The notes: a model not told the origin generated them from the letters alone. A DNA stretch of 58,852 nt from DAIQON01 sp036787835 (GCA_036787835.1 DAIQON010000005.1:1-58852); one strand, 5' to 3'; positions 1 through 7,560 are shown, counted from the first letter of the stretch. A program made the numbers and translations.

Positions 1-71
1 CTTTCACTCCTTTCTAGTTTAGTGAATGTGTCCAAGATGTATGGTGGCTCAATATAGTGGTTTTAGTCAAG

Positions 72-100
72 GTTGATACAGCAATGACTGTGGCCCTCCA
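72..100 (+). repeat. Array A repeat, copy A1
   Basis: A 29-nt copy beginning GTTGATACAG, with core AATGACTGTGG and end CCCTCCA. It is nearly identical to copy A3 and lies 41 nt before the first Nudix gene. The inner ACAG and CTGT can pair around CAATGA. A weaker similar string (about 21-50, ending GGTGGCTCA) precedes it and may be an older copy. Confidence 0.75.
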
Positions 101-141
101 ATAAAAGCTTTTTATATCTGTTATTTGGTATGATGTAATTT

Positions 142-645
142 ATGAGTATCGTAATTGTCGATAAAGATGACAAACCAATAGGTTTTAAGTCCTACGAAGA
201 ACTGAAGTATCGAGATATTTATCAAGTCTCTGCCCTTTGGCTAACCGACGTTGGGTCTGGTGATATATTGCTAGCACAGCGTAAATGGACAAAGCATAAT
301 GACCCAGGTAAATGGGCTGCAGCTGTAGCCGGGACGGTTGACCAAGGCGAGAACTATCAAATCAATATTATCAAGGAGATAGAAGAAGAGATAGGACTCA
401 AAGACTTAGAGCTCAAGCTTGGTCCAAAGCAATTTAGCGATGATGGTAGCCACAAATATTTCGTACAGTGGTTCTTGGCTAAAGTAGATAAAGAAAATAC
501 GAGGATTATTATCCAAGAAGAAGAAGTTGAGGGGGTAGATTGGATGTCAGAAAATAAACTTATCCAAGATGTTAGAACTAATCCTGATAAATATGCTCCT
601 AATTTTATCGATAGCCTTAAGTTACTTGGATATGAGATTTCTTAG
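142..645 (+). CDS. Nudix hydrolase (IDI/YfcD-like)
   Basis: Protein of 167 aa with a complete Nudix box at residues 64-86: G64, E70, then K78-E79 and E82-E83 before G85, so the usual Arg is Lys. The N-terminus (VIVDKDDKPIGF, then ALWLTD...ILLAQR) resembles the isopentenyl-diphosphate isomerase/YfcD branch of Nudix proteins. Such enzymes hydrolyse or isomerise nucleoside-diphosphate-linked or isoprenoid substrates; the substrate here is unknown. There is no Shine-Dalgarno sequence. A TATGAT box (129-134) ends 7 nt before the ATG, which suggests a leaderless mRNA. It is the first complete unit of array A, flanked by repeats A1 and A2. Confidence 0.85.
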   Translation: MSIVIVDKDDKPIGFKSYEELKYRDIYQVSALWLTDVGSGDILLAQRKWTKHNDPGKWAAAVAGTVDQGENYQINIIKEIEEEIGLKDLELKLGPKQFSDDGSHKYFVQWFLAKVDKENTRIIIQEEEVEGVDWMSENKLIQDVRTNPDKYAPNFIDSLKLLGYEIS

Positions 646-659
646 CAAATTTTAATGAA

Positions 660-688
660 ATAGATATAGCACTGACTGTGTCCCTCCA
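660..688 (+). repeat. Array A repeat, copy A2
   Basis: A 29-nt copy with GATATAGCAC, TGACTGTG and end TCCCTCCA. The first three bases are ATA instead of GTT. It lies 14 nt after the stop codon of the Nudix gene. Confidence 0.7.
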
Positions 689-713
689 ATACACTTCTAA
701 ATAATGCTTATAC

Positions 714-741
714 TTGCAATAATATCGGTACACCTTAATAA
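714..741 (+). promoter_or_regulatory. Candidate promoter of the 753 gene
   Basis: TTGCAA (714-719), a 16-nt spacer and TAATAA (736-741). The box overlaps the upstream ATG at 741, which favours the ATG at 753 as the real start. The preceding string GCTTAT.CTTGC recurs before the 1648 and 44024 genes. Confidence 0.5.
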
Positions 742-752
742 TGATTGCTTAC

Positions 753-1046
753 ATGGCACAATTTGAGATAATCGAACCAACAGCTTTATTAGGACGAATT
801 CGTAATGGTGTAGAACCTGGCGATAATGACGCTATAGGGGCAAGAAATTTTGCTCACTTCTTGAAGCCACACATTCAAGGGATGGTTGATGATCTGAGGA
901 GACAAACTAAAGACGGTGCTACCTTTGGTGGTGGAATTGAGGATGTTGTAGAAGTAGCAATGACCGGATTGCAGCTAGCAGTAGAGCGACAGGCAGACGA
1001 ATTTAATGCTTTGCTTCCTCAGCCCGAACCAACAGCCACAGAATAA
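753..1046 (+). CDS. Hypothetical array-A protein
   Basis: A 97-aa protein starting MAQFEI; an ATG four codons upstream (741) is possible but sits inside the likely -10 box. I do not recognise the family. It is soluble, acidic and mostly helical by eye, with a Pro/Glu-rich end (PQPEPTATE). No catalytic motif is visible. It fills the interval between repeats A2 and A3, with 12 nt between its stop codon and A3, the same layout as the other array units. Confidence 0.6.
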   Translation: MAQFEIIEPTALLGRIRNGVEPGDNDAIGARNFAHFLKPHIQGMVDDLRRQTKDGATFGGGIEDVVEVAMTGLQLAVERQADEFNALLPQPEPTATE

Positions 1047-1058
1047 GCATCTATTCTA

Positions 1059-1087
1059 GTTGATATAGCAATGACTGTGGCCCTCCA
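1059..1087 (+). repeat. Array A repeat, copy A3
   Basis: A 29-nt copy, GTTGATATAG then CAATGACTGTGG, ending CCCTCCA. It is the closest to the consensus and differs from A1 at one base. Confidence 0.8.
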
Positions 1088-1101
1088 TTAAGGTTATGAT
1101 T

Positions 1102-1536
1102 TTACCAACCAAATTCTGAATATTCTATTCCTTTTCTGTAGCAATGAATAGCATGTGCTACATAAGGAATTACATCATTAGGTAAATTATTAAGCGAGAA
1201 CCAACTAAGACCATCACACTTATCCGGTTCTCTATTAATCGGGTTTCCTTTCCAGACTTTTGAAGTAAAGAAAAAATCTATGCGCTCTTCCTCAGCCATA
1301 CGATGCATGACATGAGCAAACTCAAAGTCTCTACGATCAATTTTAATACCGGCTTCTTCAAAGGCCTCACGAGACATTGCCTCAGAGGCAGTCTCGCCTC
1401 CGTCAACATGACCGGCAACGACACTGTACTTGCCGTCTTCATACCCAGTATTAAATCTACGTAAAAGTAGTATTTTATCATTATCTATTAACAAAAGGTG
1501 TACAGCAGGTATAAGTTTAAATTTATCTTTTGACAT
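1102..1536 (-). CDS. Nudix hydrolase
   Basis: A 144-aa Nudix protein with a canonical box at residues 42-64: G42, E48, R56-E57, E60-E61 and G63. The fold is expected to bind Mg2+ and cleave nucleoside diphosphate-X compounds; the HVDGGE form is common in small MutT-like enzymes. It is the only array-A gene between A3 and A4 and runs against the repeat direction, so orientation in this array is not fixed. No Shine-Dalgarno sequence is visible. A TATCAT-like box lies just before the ATG on the minus strand, again pointing to a leaderless start. Substrate unknown. Confidence 0.87.
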   Translation of the reverse strand: MSKDKFKLIPAVHLLLIDNDKILLLRRFNTGYEDGKYSVVAGHVDGGETASEAMSREAFEEAGIKIDRRDFEFAHVMHRMAEEERIDFFFTSKVWKGNPINREPDKCDGLSWFSLNNLPNDVIPYVAHAIHCYRKGIEYSEFGW

Positions 1537-1569
1537 ATCTATATGATAGCAAGATTAAACTTAATCTCG

Positions 1570-1598
1570 GTGGCAATGGCCATCACTATGGGTCTTCA
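1570..1598 (+). repeat. Array A repeat, copy A4 (diverged)
   Basis: Diverged 29-nt copy: GTGGCAATGG, then CCATCACTAT and end GGGTCTTCA. Length, spacing and the following CAATACG string support it, but sequence identity is low in the middle. GTG/CAC and ATGG/CCAT are self-complementary. Confidence 0.5.
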
Positions 1599-1647
1599 AT
1601 ACGCTTATGCTTGCATTTACTTACTTTAGGTAAGAGAATTGTGAGAT

Positions 1648-2376
1648 ATGGTAGAAACTTTATCAGATGAAATCCTTGAAGGTGCATTTAGAGTTGGCTC
1701 AGATTTAGCATCTCCTGATCAAGATATTGATTCGGCTGTCTGGCAGCTAAATATAAACTTAGCAGCTATTGGCTGTGAACCTACAGTAGATGCAGCCCAA
1801 GTTCGTGGCTCTTGGCAGTCTGCAATGTTAGCATCAGACAGCCCACCATTTACTCGAGCAATACGTGGTGCTACTTTGTCTGTAATCTGGCGTCCAGAAA
1901 GTCTAGCAGATACACTCCCGCCCATTGGGTCTACTCCTGCGAGTAAGAGTGGCGGTGTGGTATGGGTTGAAGCTAAGGATCTGAACTTAGAGGAAGCTGC
2001 ACATCAAGCAACCGAAGGTTCTGTATGGGTAGATCCTGCGGCAGCTGAGCATCGGGCAAGTTATGCTGAGCGAAACTCTCTGTTACTAAAAGGTTTTCTA
2101 GGTGGGCTAGCCTCTCAAGGGTACGCTAGACCCAAAGCTAAAGAGGATATGTGTCAAGAATTTGATGAGATATTAGATAGTCTATGGCGAAGAGGTTCAT
2201 ACCACTGCTTCTCAGAGTCAAAGGTTATTGCGAGCATGATGCGTAAAACAGGGCTAGGAAGTCCTGCTGGCACAGTCAAAGCTATAAGAAGATTCCATTC
2301 TTTTGGTAAGGGTTATGGATTTGATTTAGCATTAACTAGACTTTTGCCCGATTCATTGCTAGCTGAACTAGACTAA
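1648..2376 (+). CDS. Hypothetical protein, 242 aa
   Basis: Unrecognised protein of 242 aa. The N-terminal half (residues 1-110) is mixed and includes TRAIRGATLSVIW. A linker near SKSGGVVWVEAKDL is followed by a more helical C-terminal half with several Arg/Lys and Trp residues (SLWRRGSYHCF, VKAIRRFHSFGKGYGF). No signal peptide or membrane segment is seen. It stands alone between repeats A4 and A5, 31 nt before A5. No Shine-Dalgarno sequence is present; a TTGCAT element with the recurrent GCTTATGCTTGC string lies upstream. No function can be assigned. Confidence 0.65.
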   Translation: MVETLSDEILEGAFRVGSDLASPDQDIDSAVWQLNINLAAIGCEPTVDAAQVRGSWQSAMLASDSPPFTRAIRGATLSVIWRPESLADTLPPIGSTPASKSGGVVWVEAKDLNLEEAAHQATEGSVWVDPAAAEHRASYAERNSLLLKGFLGGLASQGYARPKAKEDMCQEFDEILDSLWRRGSYHCFSESKVIASMMRKTGLGSPAGTVKAIRRFHSFGKGYGFDLALTRLLPDSLLAELD

Positions 2377-2407
2377 ATCTTTTAACTTTTATTCACTTTG
2401 AAAGCTA

Positions 2408-2436
2408 GTATATATAGCAATGAACTTGGCTCTACA
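2408..2436 (+). repeat. Array A repeat, copy A5
   Basis: A 29-nt copy with ATATAGCAATGA identical to the consensus, followed by the diverged ACTTGGCTCTACA. AGT and ACT flank the shared core and can pair. Confidence 0.6.
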
Positions 2437-2486
2437 ATACATAATAGTTTTCTATCTGTTGATTAGCTATACTGCTCTAAAGATAT

Positions 2487-2514
2487 TTGACTTTAAGCCA
2501 TATGATGGTAGTAT
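2487..2514 (+). promoter_or_regulatory. Promoter of the attenuated small gene
   Basis: TTGACT (2487-2492), a 16-nt spacer and TAGTAT (2509-2514). Transcription should begin near 2521, only about 2 nt before the leader-peptide ATG. Confidence 0.6.
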
Positions 2515-2522
2515 TTATTCCT

Positions 2523-2597
2523 ATGAGTTTTAACCAGAAGTACAGACTACACCTCCTAGGCCTAGTTGGGCTGTGCTTCAGTATGGTTGGAGCCTAG
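2523..2597 (+). CDS. Leader peptide, Leu-rich (24 aa)
   Basis: A 24-codon ORF starting at the predicted transcription start. Residues 9-19 read LHLLGLVGLCF, so 5 of 11 residues are Leu. It ends with TAG inside the antiterminator arm (2587-2595). Its position relative to the competing hairpins is what ribosome-mediated attenuation needs: a ribosome paused on codons 9-14 covers the first arm but leaves 2587-2595 free, while a ribosome at the stop codon covers it. Leu sensing or nascent-chain stalling are both possible. No product is known. Confidence 0.5.
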   Translation: MSFNQKYRLHLLGLVGLCFSMVGA

Positions 2598-2649
2598 ACA
2601 TTAGTCTTCTAGCACAGTCCCAATAACAGGCTCCAATCGCCTGTTTTTT
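2566..2649 (+). promoter_or_regulatory. Transcription attenuator (competing hairpins)
   Basis: Three pairings can be read directly. Arm a TTGGGCTGTGCT (2566-2577) pairs with a' (2611-2623) with one bulge. Arm b TTGGAGCCT (2587-2595) pairs perfectly with b' AGGCTCCAA (2628-2636). AACAGGC (2625-2631) pairs with GCCTGTT (2639-2645), followed by a T-run, as an intrinsic terminator. Pairing b-b' destroys the terminator. This is the classic leader-peptide attenuation layout upstream of the 2667 gene. Confidence 0.65.
2625..2649 (+). terminator. Intrinsic terminator of the attenuator
   Basis: AACAGGC, a 7-nt loop, GCCTGTT and a run of T (2644-2649) lie 17 nt before the start codon of the small gene. 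The 5' arm is shared with the antiterminator b'. Confidence 0.7.
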
Positions 2650-2666
2650 AATTTTAAGGAGATACT

Positions 2667-2852
2667 ATGGAAAGTATGGATGATATACGTATGTTTGGAT
2701 CAGGTCACGTAGAAGACTTGGATGATATTTATGTAAACCCTAATACTATTAGGCCGCAGGACACACTAAGGTTAATGACCGAGATGCGTGCATTACCTTT
2801 TAGCTTAAGGCCAATTGAACAATCATCTGAGGCTACTGAACTACATGGTTAA
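2667..2852 (+). CDS. Small attenuator-controlled protein
   Basis: A 61-aa acidic protein, MESMDDIRMFGSG onward, with a good Shine-Dalgarno sequence (AAGGAG, 2656-2661). That is unusual in this array, where most starts look leaderless. No membrane segment or known motif is visible. The long regulated leader upstream suggests that its expression is conditional, perhaps on leucine supply or on ribosome stalling. The unit lies between repeats A5 and A6 with the SDR gene, which runs the other way. Function unknown; it could itself be a regulator. Confidence 0.55.
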   Translation: MESMDDIRMFGSGHVEDLDDIYVNPNTIRPQDTLRLMTEMRALPFSLRPIEQSSEATELHG

Positions 2853-2929
2853 TCGGCATTTAATGTAAGACTATCCCCTAGCTGTCCAAACCGCTTACGC
2901 TCGAAACAAGGCAGAGGTGTTTCTAGTAC

Positions 2930-3688
2930 TTAGATGACCAGACCGCCATCTACAGGAAGCGTTGCTCCGGTTATATAACTAGCTGCATCAGATGCTAGGA
3001 ATAGGTATGCTTCTGCTATTTCAGCTGCTGTAGCCAGCCTGCCAAGTGGTATTTGTGCGGCCATTGCTTCTTTAGCTTCTGGTTTCATGCCGCTAACCAT
3101 TTCTGTATCTGTCAGGCCCGGCATAACTGCGTTGACTCTAATCCCTTTTGGCGCAAATTCTCTGGAGGAAGTTTCGGTAAATGCGATTATCCCTGCCTTA
3201 GCAGCCGTGTAGTTTGCTTGGCCTATGTTGCCGTGCCTAGCTGAGATACTTGAAGCGTTGATTATGCTTCCTCCATTACCACTCAATATCATTGACTGTG
3301 CTGCAGCTCTAGTACCAAGAAAGACGCCTTTTAGGTGAACGTCCATCACTGCATCCCAGTCGTCTTCAGTCATGCGAATAATTTTTCTATCTCTCGTGAT
3401 ACCTGCGTTATTAACCATAATGTCCAAAAGCCCTGTCTTTTCCAAGACAGTAGCAACCAAGTTATCTACTTGCCCACTTGAAGAAACATCTGTTTGTACG
3501 GCGAAGACGTCTAGTCCCATATCAACTAGCCGTGAAGCCGTCTCTTCGCCTAGCTCTTTATCAAAATCAGCGATAGCTACTGTTGCACCTTCTCTTGCAA
3601 ATCCTTCAGCAATTGCAGCTCCTATGCCACGCCCAGCTCCTGTAACTACTGCCACTTTTCCCTCAAATCTTCCTGATGTTTCTGACAC
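2930..3688 (-). CDS. SDR-family oxidoreductase (FabG-like)
   Basis: A 252-aa classical short-chain dehydrogenase/reductase. Nucleotide-binding TGAGRGIG is at residues 16-23, NNAG at 93-96, catalytic Ser147, and YxxxK at Tyr160/Lys164. The C-terminal ITGATLPVDGG is typical of FabG-type 3-oxoacyl-ACP reductases and related sugar or alcohol dehydrogenases, with NADP(H) the likely cofactor. No other fatty-acid gene is nearby, so FabG function is not implied; such isolated SDRs are common accessory genes. It runs against the repeat direction and its start lies 78 nt from repeat A6. Length is normal for the family. Confidence 0.88.
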   Translation of the reverse strand: MSETSGRFEGKVAVVTGAGRGIGAAIAEGFAREGATVAIADFDKELGEETASRLVDMGLDVFAVQTDVSSSGQVDNLVATVLEKTGLLDIMVNNAGITRDRKIIRMTEDDWDAVMDVHLKGVFLGTRAAAQSMILSGNGGSIINASSISARHGNIGQANYTAAKAGIIAFTETSSREFAPKGIRVNAVMPGLTDTEMVSGMKPEAKEAMAAQIPLGRLATAAEIAEAYLFLASDAASYITGATLPVDGGLVI

Positions 3689-3766
3689 GATGCTTCTCCT
3701 TAGTTATATGCTTACATTTAATACCTAATGGTTTGGGTTTTGCAAGCAGCAGCGATTTGAAATTCA

Positions 3767-3795
3767 GTAAATATAGTAATGACTGCGACCCTCCA
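3767..3795 (+). repeat. Array A repeat, copy A6
   Basis: A 29-nt copy: GTAAATATAG, TAATGACTGCG, end ACCCTCCA. CAGT just before the core and ACTG inside it can pair. It lies 49 nt before the HD-domain gene. Confidence 0.75.
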
Positions 3796-3844
3796 ATATA
3801 GCTATGTCTAAACAGAGATAAATGGTTTCTGATATACTCTCAAT

Positions 3845-4537
3845 ATGTCAGTTAGTCATGAGGTTGAGCAAGCATTTGATAATATAACTATGCTTCTTGA
3901 AAGATATTCTTTGGAGCGAAGGGCTACAACTCAACCCTTTTTATTGCAGACTGTGCAAGAAGCGAATCCAAAGTACGAATATGACCCCAACGATTTAGTT
4001 ATCAGAGAAACCCTGCTGGAGCACGTAGGATCTCTACCGGTTGTTGCTACTGCACTATTCCCACATATTGATGATCCAGAAGTAAATTTAGGAGACTCCT
4101 TAACCATGCTCGCTATCCATGATATTGGTGAGCTAGAAACTGGCGATACAATTACTTTTGTTAAGAAAGCTTCTGAAGGGGATGAAGAGCAAGTCGAGGC
4201 TCTAAAATTATTGGATCCCTTCTATCATGATATCTATAGGGACGTTGAAGAAAAAGGCAGTAAATCAGCCAAATTTGCTAAATCAATTGATAAAATTACT
4301 CCTGACTTTTTTGACTACTTAACGCCAGCAGACATTACTATTTGGCGGATGAAGAATTTTGCAAACATTGAACCTGACCAAATCATCAACATAATCGTTC
4401 AACATAAACGACCATACCATCTTTGGAGTCCTTTCATGACTGAGCTTCATAAATACCTCATGGACAGGCTGGCTGAGAAGCTGGGTCAAATTGTTGATAT
4501 ATCAATTGCTGTGGCTTACCTGGCTCAATTAGTCTAG
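3845..4537 (+). CDS. HD-domain hydrolase
   Basis: A 230-aa protein with the metal ligands of an HD phosphohydrolase: His60 (LLEH), His92-Asp93 in IHDIGE and Asp149 in SIDKI. The family contains YfbR-like 5'-deoxynucleotidases and dGTPase-related enzymes; the acidic HDIGELETGD stretch resembles the YfbR/HD_3 branch. It would act on phosphorylated nucleotides in the cytoplasm. TATACT (3833-3838) ends 6 nt before the ATG with no Shine-Dalgarno sequence. Its 3' end overlaps the convergent peptidase gene by 9 nt. Together with the Nudix genes it gives array A a nucleotide-cleaning flavour. Confidence 0.75.
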   Translation: MSVSHEVEQAFDNITMLLERYSLERRATTQPFLLQTVQEANPKYEYDPNDLVIRETLLEHVGSLPVVATALFPHIDDPEVNLGDSLTMLAIHDIGELETGDTITFVKKASEGDEEQVEALKLLDPFYHDIYRDVEEKGSKSAKFAKSIDKITPDFFDYLTPADITIWRMKNFANIEPDQIINIIVQHKRPYHLWSPFMTELHKYLMDRLAEKLGQIVDISIAVAYLAQLV

Positions 4538-5149
4538 CTTAGACTCCACTATCTTAAAGTTTTTAAATTTATCAACAACTATAGCTTGCTCATCGGTTAA
4601 AGGTATTAGATTAAAACTGCTACTAAATTCTTTCTTAACCTTATCTATCTTGTCTTCACGCATGTTCATATTTACATGAGGGATAACAACAAAATCTACT
4701 AGGCCTAAGCCCTTAGTGGTTTTTAGATTTGGAGCATCTTGCGGATCATCCAAGCTACGTATTGGCTCAATGTCCGGACCAGCCACAATCGCACCAGCAC
4801 TACCACCGACATATTGAACGCTTTGATCCAGTAAGGTTTTAATACGTTGCTCAAAACCGCAACGCTGCATCATATCCAGCAGATAAAAGGTATTACCACC
4901 GGCAACAAAGACCACATCTATATTGGTTAGCGCCTTACTAAGCTCAGCTGCTGTCTTATCGGCTATATCGAATTCGCTAAACTTAAAACCTAATTGTTTA
5001 AGCGTATTGCGATCTCTATCCACCCACCATGGATCCTTGTATGTCTTACCGGCAGTAGGAATGAAGACTAGTCTAGTCTTTTCGGGATCCTCTTTAACAA
5101 ATTCAACTAAGGCACCAAGACCAAAAGATAATAGAAGTATCTGACTCAT
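4529..5149 (-). CDS. Peptidase S51 family (dipeptidase E-like)
   Basis: A 206-aa protein of the S51 serine peptidase family. The nucleophile elbow GGSAGA is at residues 115-120 (Ser117), preceded by the conserved GGNTF at 84-88, and an IPH motif follows near residue 168. Peptidase E cleaves Asp-Xaa dipeptides; some relatives are cyanophycinase-like. It is cytoplasmic, with no signal peptide. It converges on the HD-domain gene and both sit in the same repeat-to-repeat interval. In an amino-acid auxotroph a dipeptidase would help use scavenged peptides (inference). Confidence 0.82.
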   Translation of the reverse strand: MSQILLLSFGLGALVEFVKEDPEKTRLVFIPTAGKTYKDPWWVDRDRNTLKQLGFKFSEFDIADKTAAELSKALTNIDVVFVAGGNTFYLLDMMQRCGFEQRIKTLLDQSVQYVGGSAGAIVAGPDIEPIRSLDDPQDAPNLKTTKGLGLVDFVVIPHVNMNMREDKIDKVKKEFSSSFNLIPLTDEQAIVVDKFKNFKIVESKLD

Positions 5150-5181
5150 GTAGCCATCATAACAAACTACTCAGCAGTCTA

Positions 5182-5208
5182 GTAGATATGGCTAGAATGT
5201 GGCTCATA
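5182..5208 (+). repeat. Possible degenerate array A repeat (A7)
   Basis: GTAGATATGGC followed by TAGAATGTGGCTCAT resembles the repeat core with deletions. It lies between two genes, where a boundary would be expected, and would be the right-hand edge of array A. Weak call. Confidence 0.3.
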
Positions 5209-5221
5209 AATACCATTATGT

Positions 5222-5569
5222 TCAGTTTATTAATTCTTTGTGCTGTTCTGGGTAAAAAGCTGGGGTGCATGGCATTAGCATTTCGAGCTTATTGCCTTCC
5301 CAGTAGAATTTCTCGCCCGGATTAATTAGGACGGCATCTCCAGGACTAAGCTTGACAACCATGTCACCTACCCCCACTGAGCCATTTCCACTCAATACAT
5401 AGGCTATCTCTTTACATACCTCATTAACTAAAAGACCTTTTTCTGGATAACGCCCATCTACAGTAACCACTGCAGCATTAATATCCTTATCGCCAAAAGC
5501 AAATTCAAAACCACTACAAGTAGGACTATTGTTAAAGCTAATCGTTTGAGATTTGGGTATGAGCTTCAT
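5222..5569 (-). CDS. Cupin-domain protein
   Basis: A 115-aa single-domain protein. The C-terminal half has the cupin barrel pattern (EIAYVLSGNGSVGVGD, then VKLSPGDAVLINPGE), the usual G(D)xVxxxPG motif 2. Motif 1 lacks the His residues expected for metal binding (EIAYVLSG in place of HxH), so a metal-dependent enzyme role is doubtful. It could be a sugar or ligand-binding regulator. It is the first of a minus-strand run of accessory genes, 25 nt from its upstream neighbour's stop codon. Confidence 0.7.
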   Translation of the reverse strand: MKLIPKSQTISFNNSPTCSGFEFAFGDKDINAAVVTVDGRYPEKGLLVNEVCKEIAYVLSGNGSVGVGDMVVKLSPGDAVLINPGEKFYWEGNKLEMLMPCTPAFYPEQHKELIN

Positions 5570-5594
5570 TGATTTAATTGTAACAAAGTTATAT

Positions 5595-6083
5595 CTAGCT
5601 TTGTGTTACCAAAACGGTAATTCCGCTAAGTACGACTGGGGCAACGACTTTTGGATCGGAGTTAGCGGCATTTACTGGGCCAGCTAGATATGGGGCAATT
5701 TCCGTGGACTCAGTAATTGATGGGTCAATTGCCTCGGCAACCACATGAAATCCTATATTGGCTAATCTACTATTTATCGAGCTGGCTGGGTCCGCCTCAT
5801 CAACCTCCATCCATAGGCCCTCGAAGCCGCCTGGCAGCGGTTCTGTCGAATCAGGATGTGATCTAATAACCCCAAAGCTAGACTCAAGATCATTTAGAAG
5901 AACAGTTTCCTCGGTTCTTAACAGTGGCCCGTCGACCCTTGAAGTGGTACGTGAGTTTGACCCGTTGGCTTGTCTACGTAATCTTCTCCAGATCAACTGA
6001 TTTTTATCTAATTCCCATAAACCTAGCCAGCCAGTGCGATGATCTTCAGATGATGCCTCGTTGTTTCTACCGGGTACCTTCAT
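5595..6083 (-). CDS. Hypothetical protein, 162 aa
   Basis: Unrecognised protein. I chose the ATG at 6083 (MKVPGRNNEA) because GGAGG lies 4-9 nt upstream of it; a longer start at 6095 would place the ribosome site inside the gene. The N-terminal third is rich in Trp and Arg (GWLGLWEL, LIWRRLRRQ), and the C-terminal third is neutral with a hydrophobic end (VVLSGITVLVTQS). No membrane helix is certain and no family motif is visible. It could be co-transcribed with the cupin gene. Confidence 0.6.
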   Translation of the reverse strand: MKVPGRNNEASSEDHRTGWLGLWELDKNQLIWRRLRRQANGSNSRTTSRVDGPLLRTEETVLLNDLESSFGVIRSHPDSTEPLPGGFEGLWMEVDEADPASSINSRLANIGFHVVAEAIDPSITESTEIAPYLAGPVNAANSDPKVVAPVVLSGITVLVTQS

Positions 6084-6193
6084 AATTGCCTCCAAATCAA
6101 TTAGATTTATTATTGAATTATATTCCTATTGTAAAAAAAAGATCTAGTGGAACTTTAAATACGGTCATTAGAATTATAGAGACCGCTGGCTGA

Positions 6194-6817
6194 TTACTTG
6201 GTCCATGCTGAGAGGATATCGTCGGGGTTAGGGGTAAGCCCGAAGATCGCGTTAACAATACTGTATAAAGTTTCAACTTCATGTTCGACAATCTTTTGAT
6301 TCAGCACCAATCCTCTTGGAACAACGCAAAATAAATCTTCTCCATTTGCCCCGACTACGGACGATAAAACACAACGAGAAGCGTAACCACCTATTAGTAT
6401 TACTGTCTTGGCTCCAAGGCTTTTTAAATATTCAGCCAGGTCAGTCTTCGAAAAAGCATCGTAGCGATATTTAGTTATAACCTTTTCTCCGGGCAGTGGA
6501 ACGACTCTGCCATAGATCTCAAAAGATGGGTCACCTGGCTTGGTTATACTACCGACCCCTTCCGGATCGTTACGCATTATTTCAGAAATAGGTAGTGGAG
6601 ATTGTTGAACGTCCTCAACCATTTGGGTCCAAACTACTTCAATTTCTGCAGCCCTAGCATCTTCTATAAACCTGTCCATCGCTTCGAGAGTGGCGTTTGA
6701 ATTATCTGGCAGACTTTGGTATCTTTCTTTAACTAGCTGTGGGTTAAAATATCCAGCCTGCTTATCTACCACTAGAAGAACGGTAGATGACTTGTTTAAA
6801 GTTGTAGCTAAATCCAT
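6194..6817 (-). CDS. Isochorismatase-like cysteine hydrolase
   Basis: A 207-aa member of the isochorismatase-like superfamily. The catalytic triad can be placed: Asp18 (LLVVDKQAGYF), Lys116 (VITKYRYDAF) and Cys149 in GGYASRCVLS. Relatives include nicotinamidases, N-carbamoylsarcosine amidases and isochorismatases; the sequence does not decide the substrate. A hydrolase of a small amide is most likely because Cys is present at the nucleophile site. It stands alone with about 100 nt of free sequence on both sides. Confidence 0.82.
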   Translation of the reverse strand: MDLATTLNKSSTVLLVVDKQAGYFNPQLVKERYQSLPDNSNATLEAMDRFIEDARAAEIEVVWTQMVEDVQQSPLPISEIMRNDPEGVGSITKPGDPSFEIYGRVVPLPGEKVITKYRYDAFSKTDLAEYLKSLGAKTVILIGGYASRCVLSSVVGANGEDLFCVVPRGLVLNQKIVEHEVETLYSIVNAIFGLTPNPDDILSAWTK

Positions 6818-6909
6818 ACCCTTAGGTTAACAGACAAGCATTAAGCAATAAAACAGGTTTTGGCTAATATGCAGGAGATTGTTGAACTATTTTTTGATGC
6901 TTGTAATTA

Positions 6910-7560
6910 TTATAGAGCCGCAAATTCTTTAACAGCGGCTAGATTTTCTTCGGCGTGTTCAATTGCCCATCTTGATACAACTATATGATGATCAATGTCA
7001 TCAGGATATTCGGCAGGCAACAAATCGAGAACGCCACTAAGTCCGCTATAGTTTGGCGATAGTTCCGGCATCATTAACAGCACCCCATTTTCATCTGCGA
7101 TCCTATGATTGTGTAAATCATACGGGTTATCTATGTAGTGTTGAACTGTGCTCGCAGGAACATATGCGAATGAAAACTCTGCTTGCCTAGAAGGGTCTTT
7201 GATTGATGGATCAAATGGCTCTTCACCGATTAAAGTTAGACCACACAAAATCTCGCATTGTTCGACAGAAGCAATCGGTGAGATTTTAGGCTGTCCAAGC
7301 CTAAGAACGACTTTTTTCTGATACTTATCTCCAACAAGCTGCTCGTCTGCTTCAGCTGTAAGCTGCTCAACTTCATTTATAACTTGCTGATTTCTTCGCC
7401 GAAGAGACTGTAATGTCTCCATTTGCCTGGCGGCTGCCCTTTTTACAAATAAGTTAAACTTAACTCCGACGACTAATCGCCGTTTATGTTGTTCGGCTAA
7501 GCGCTCCTTTTGCTTTGCGCTAGCATATCTACCGCCAGTAAATAAAACCTCATTATCCAC
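6910..7560 (-). CDS. Hypothetical protein, 216 aa
   Basis: Unrecognised. Residues 10-80 are highly charged and probably helical or coiled coil (KQKERLAEQHKRR, RRNQQVINEVEQLTAEADEQ). The C-terminal half is mixed, with an acidic EYPDDIDHH segment and HAEENLAAVKEF at the end. No signal peptide or membrane helix is visible. It is the last gene of the minus-strand run 5222-7560 and is divergent from the membrane-protein pair at 7694. A structural or partner-binding role is possible, but nothing in the sequence fixes it. Confidence 0.65.
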   Translation of the reverse strand: MDNEVLFTGGRYASAKQKERLAEQHKRRLVVGVKFNLFVKRAAARQMETLQSLRRRNQQVINEVEQLTAEADEQLVGDKYQKKVVLRLGQPKISPIASVEQCEILCGLTLIGEEPFDPSIKDPSRQAEFSFAYVPASTVQHYIDNPYDLHNHRIADENGVLLMMPELSPNYSGLSGVLDLLPAEYPDDIDHHIVVSRWAIEHAEENLAAVKEFAAL

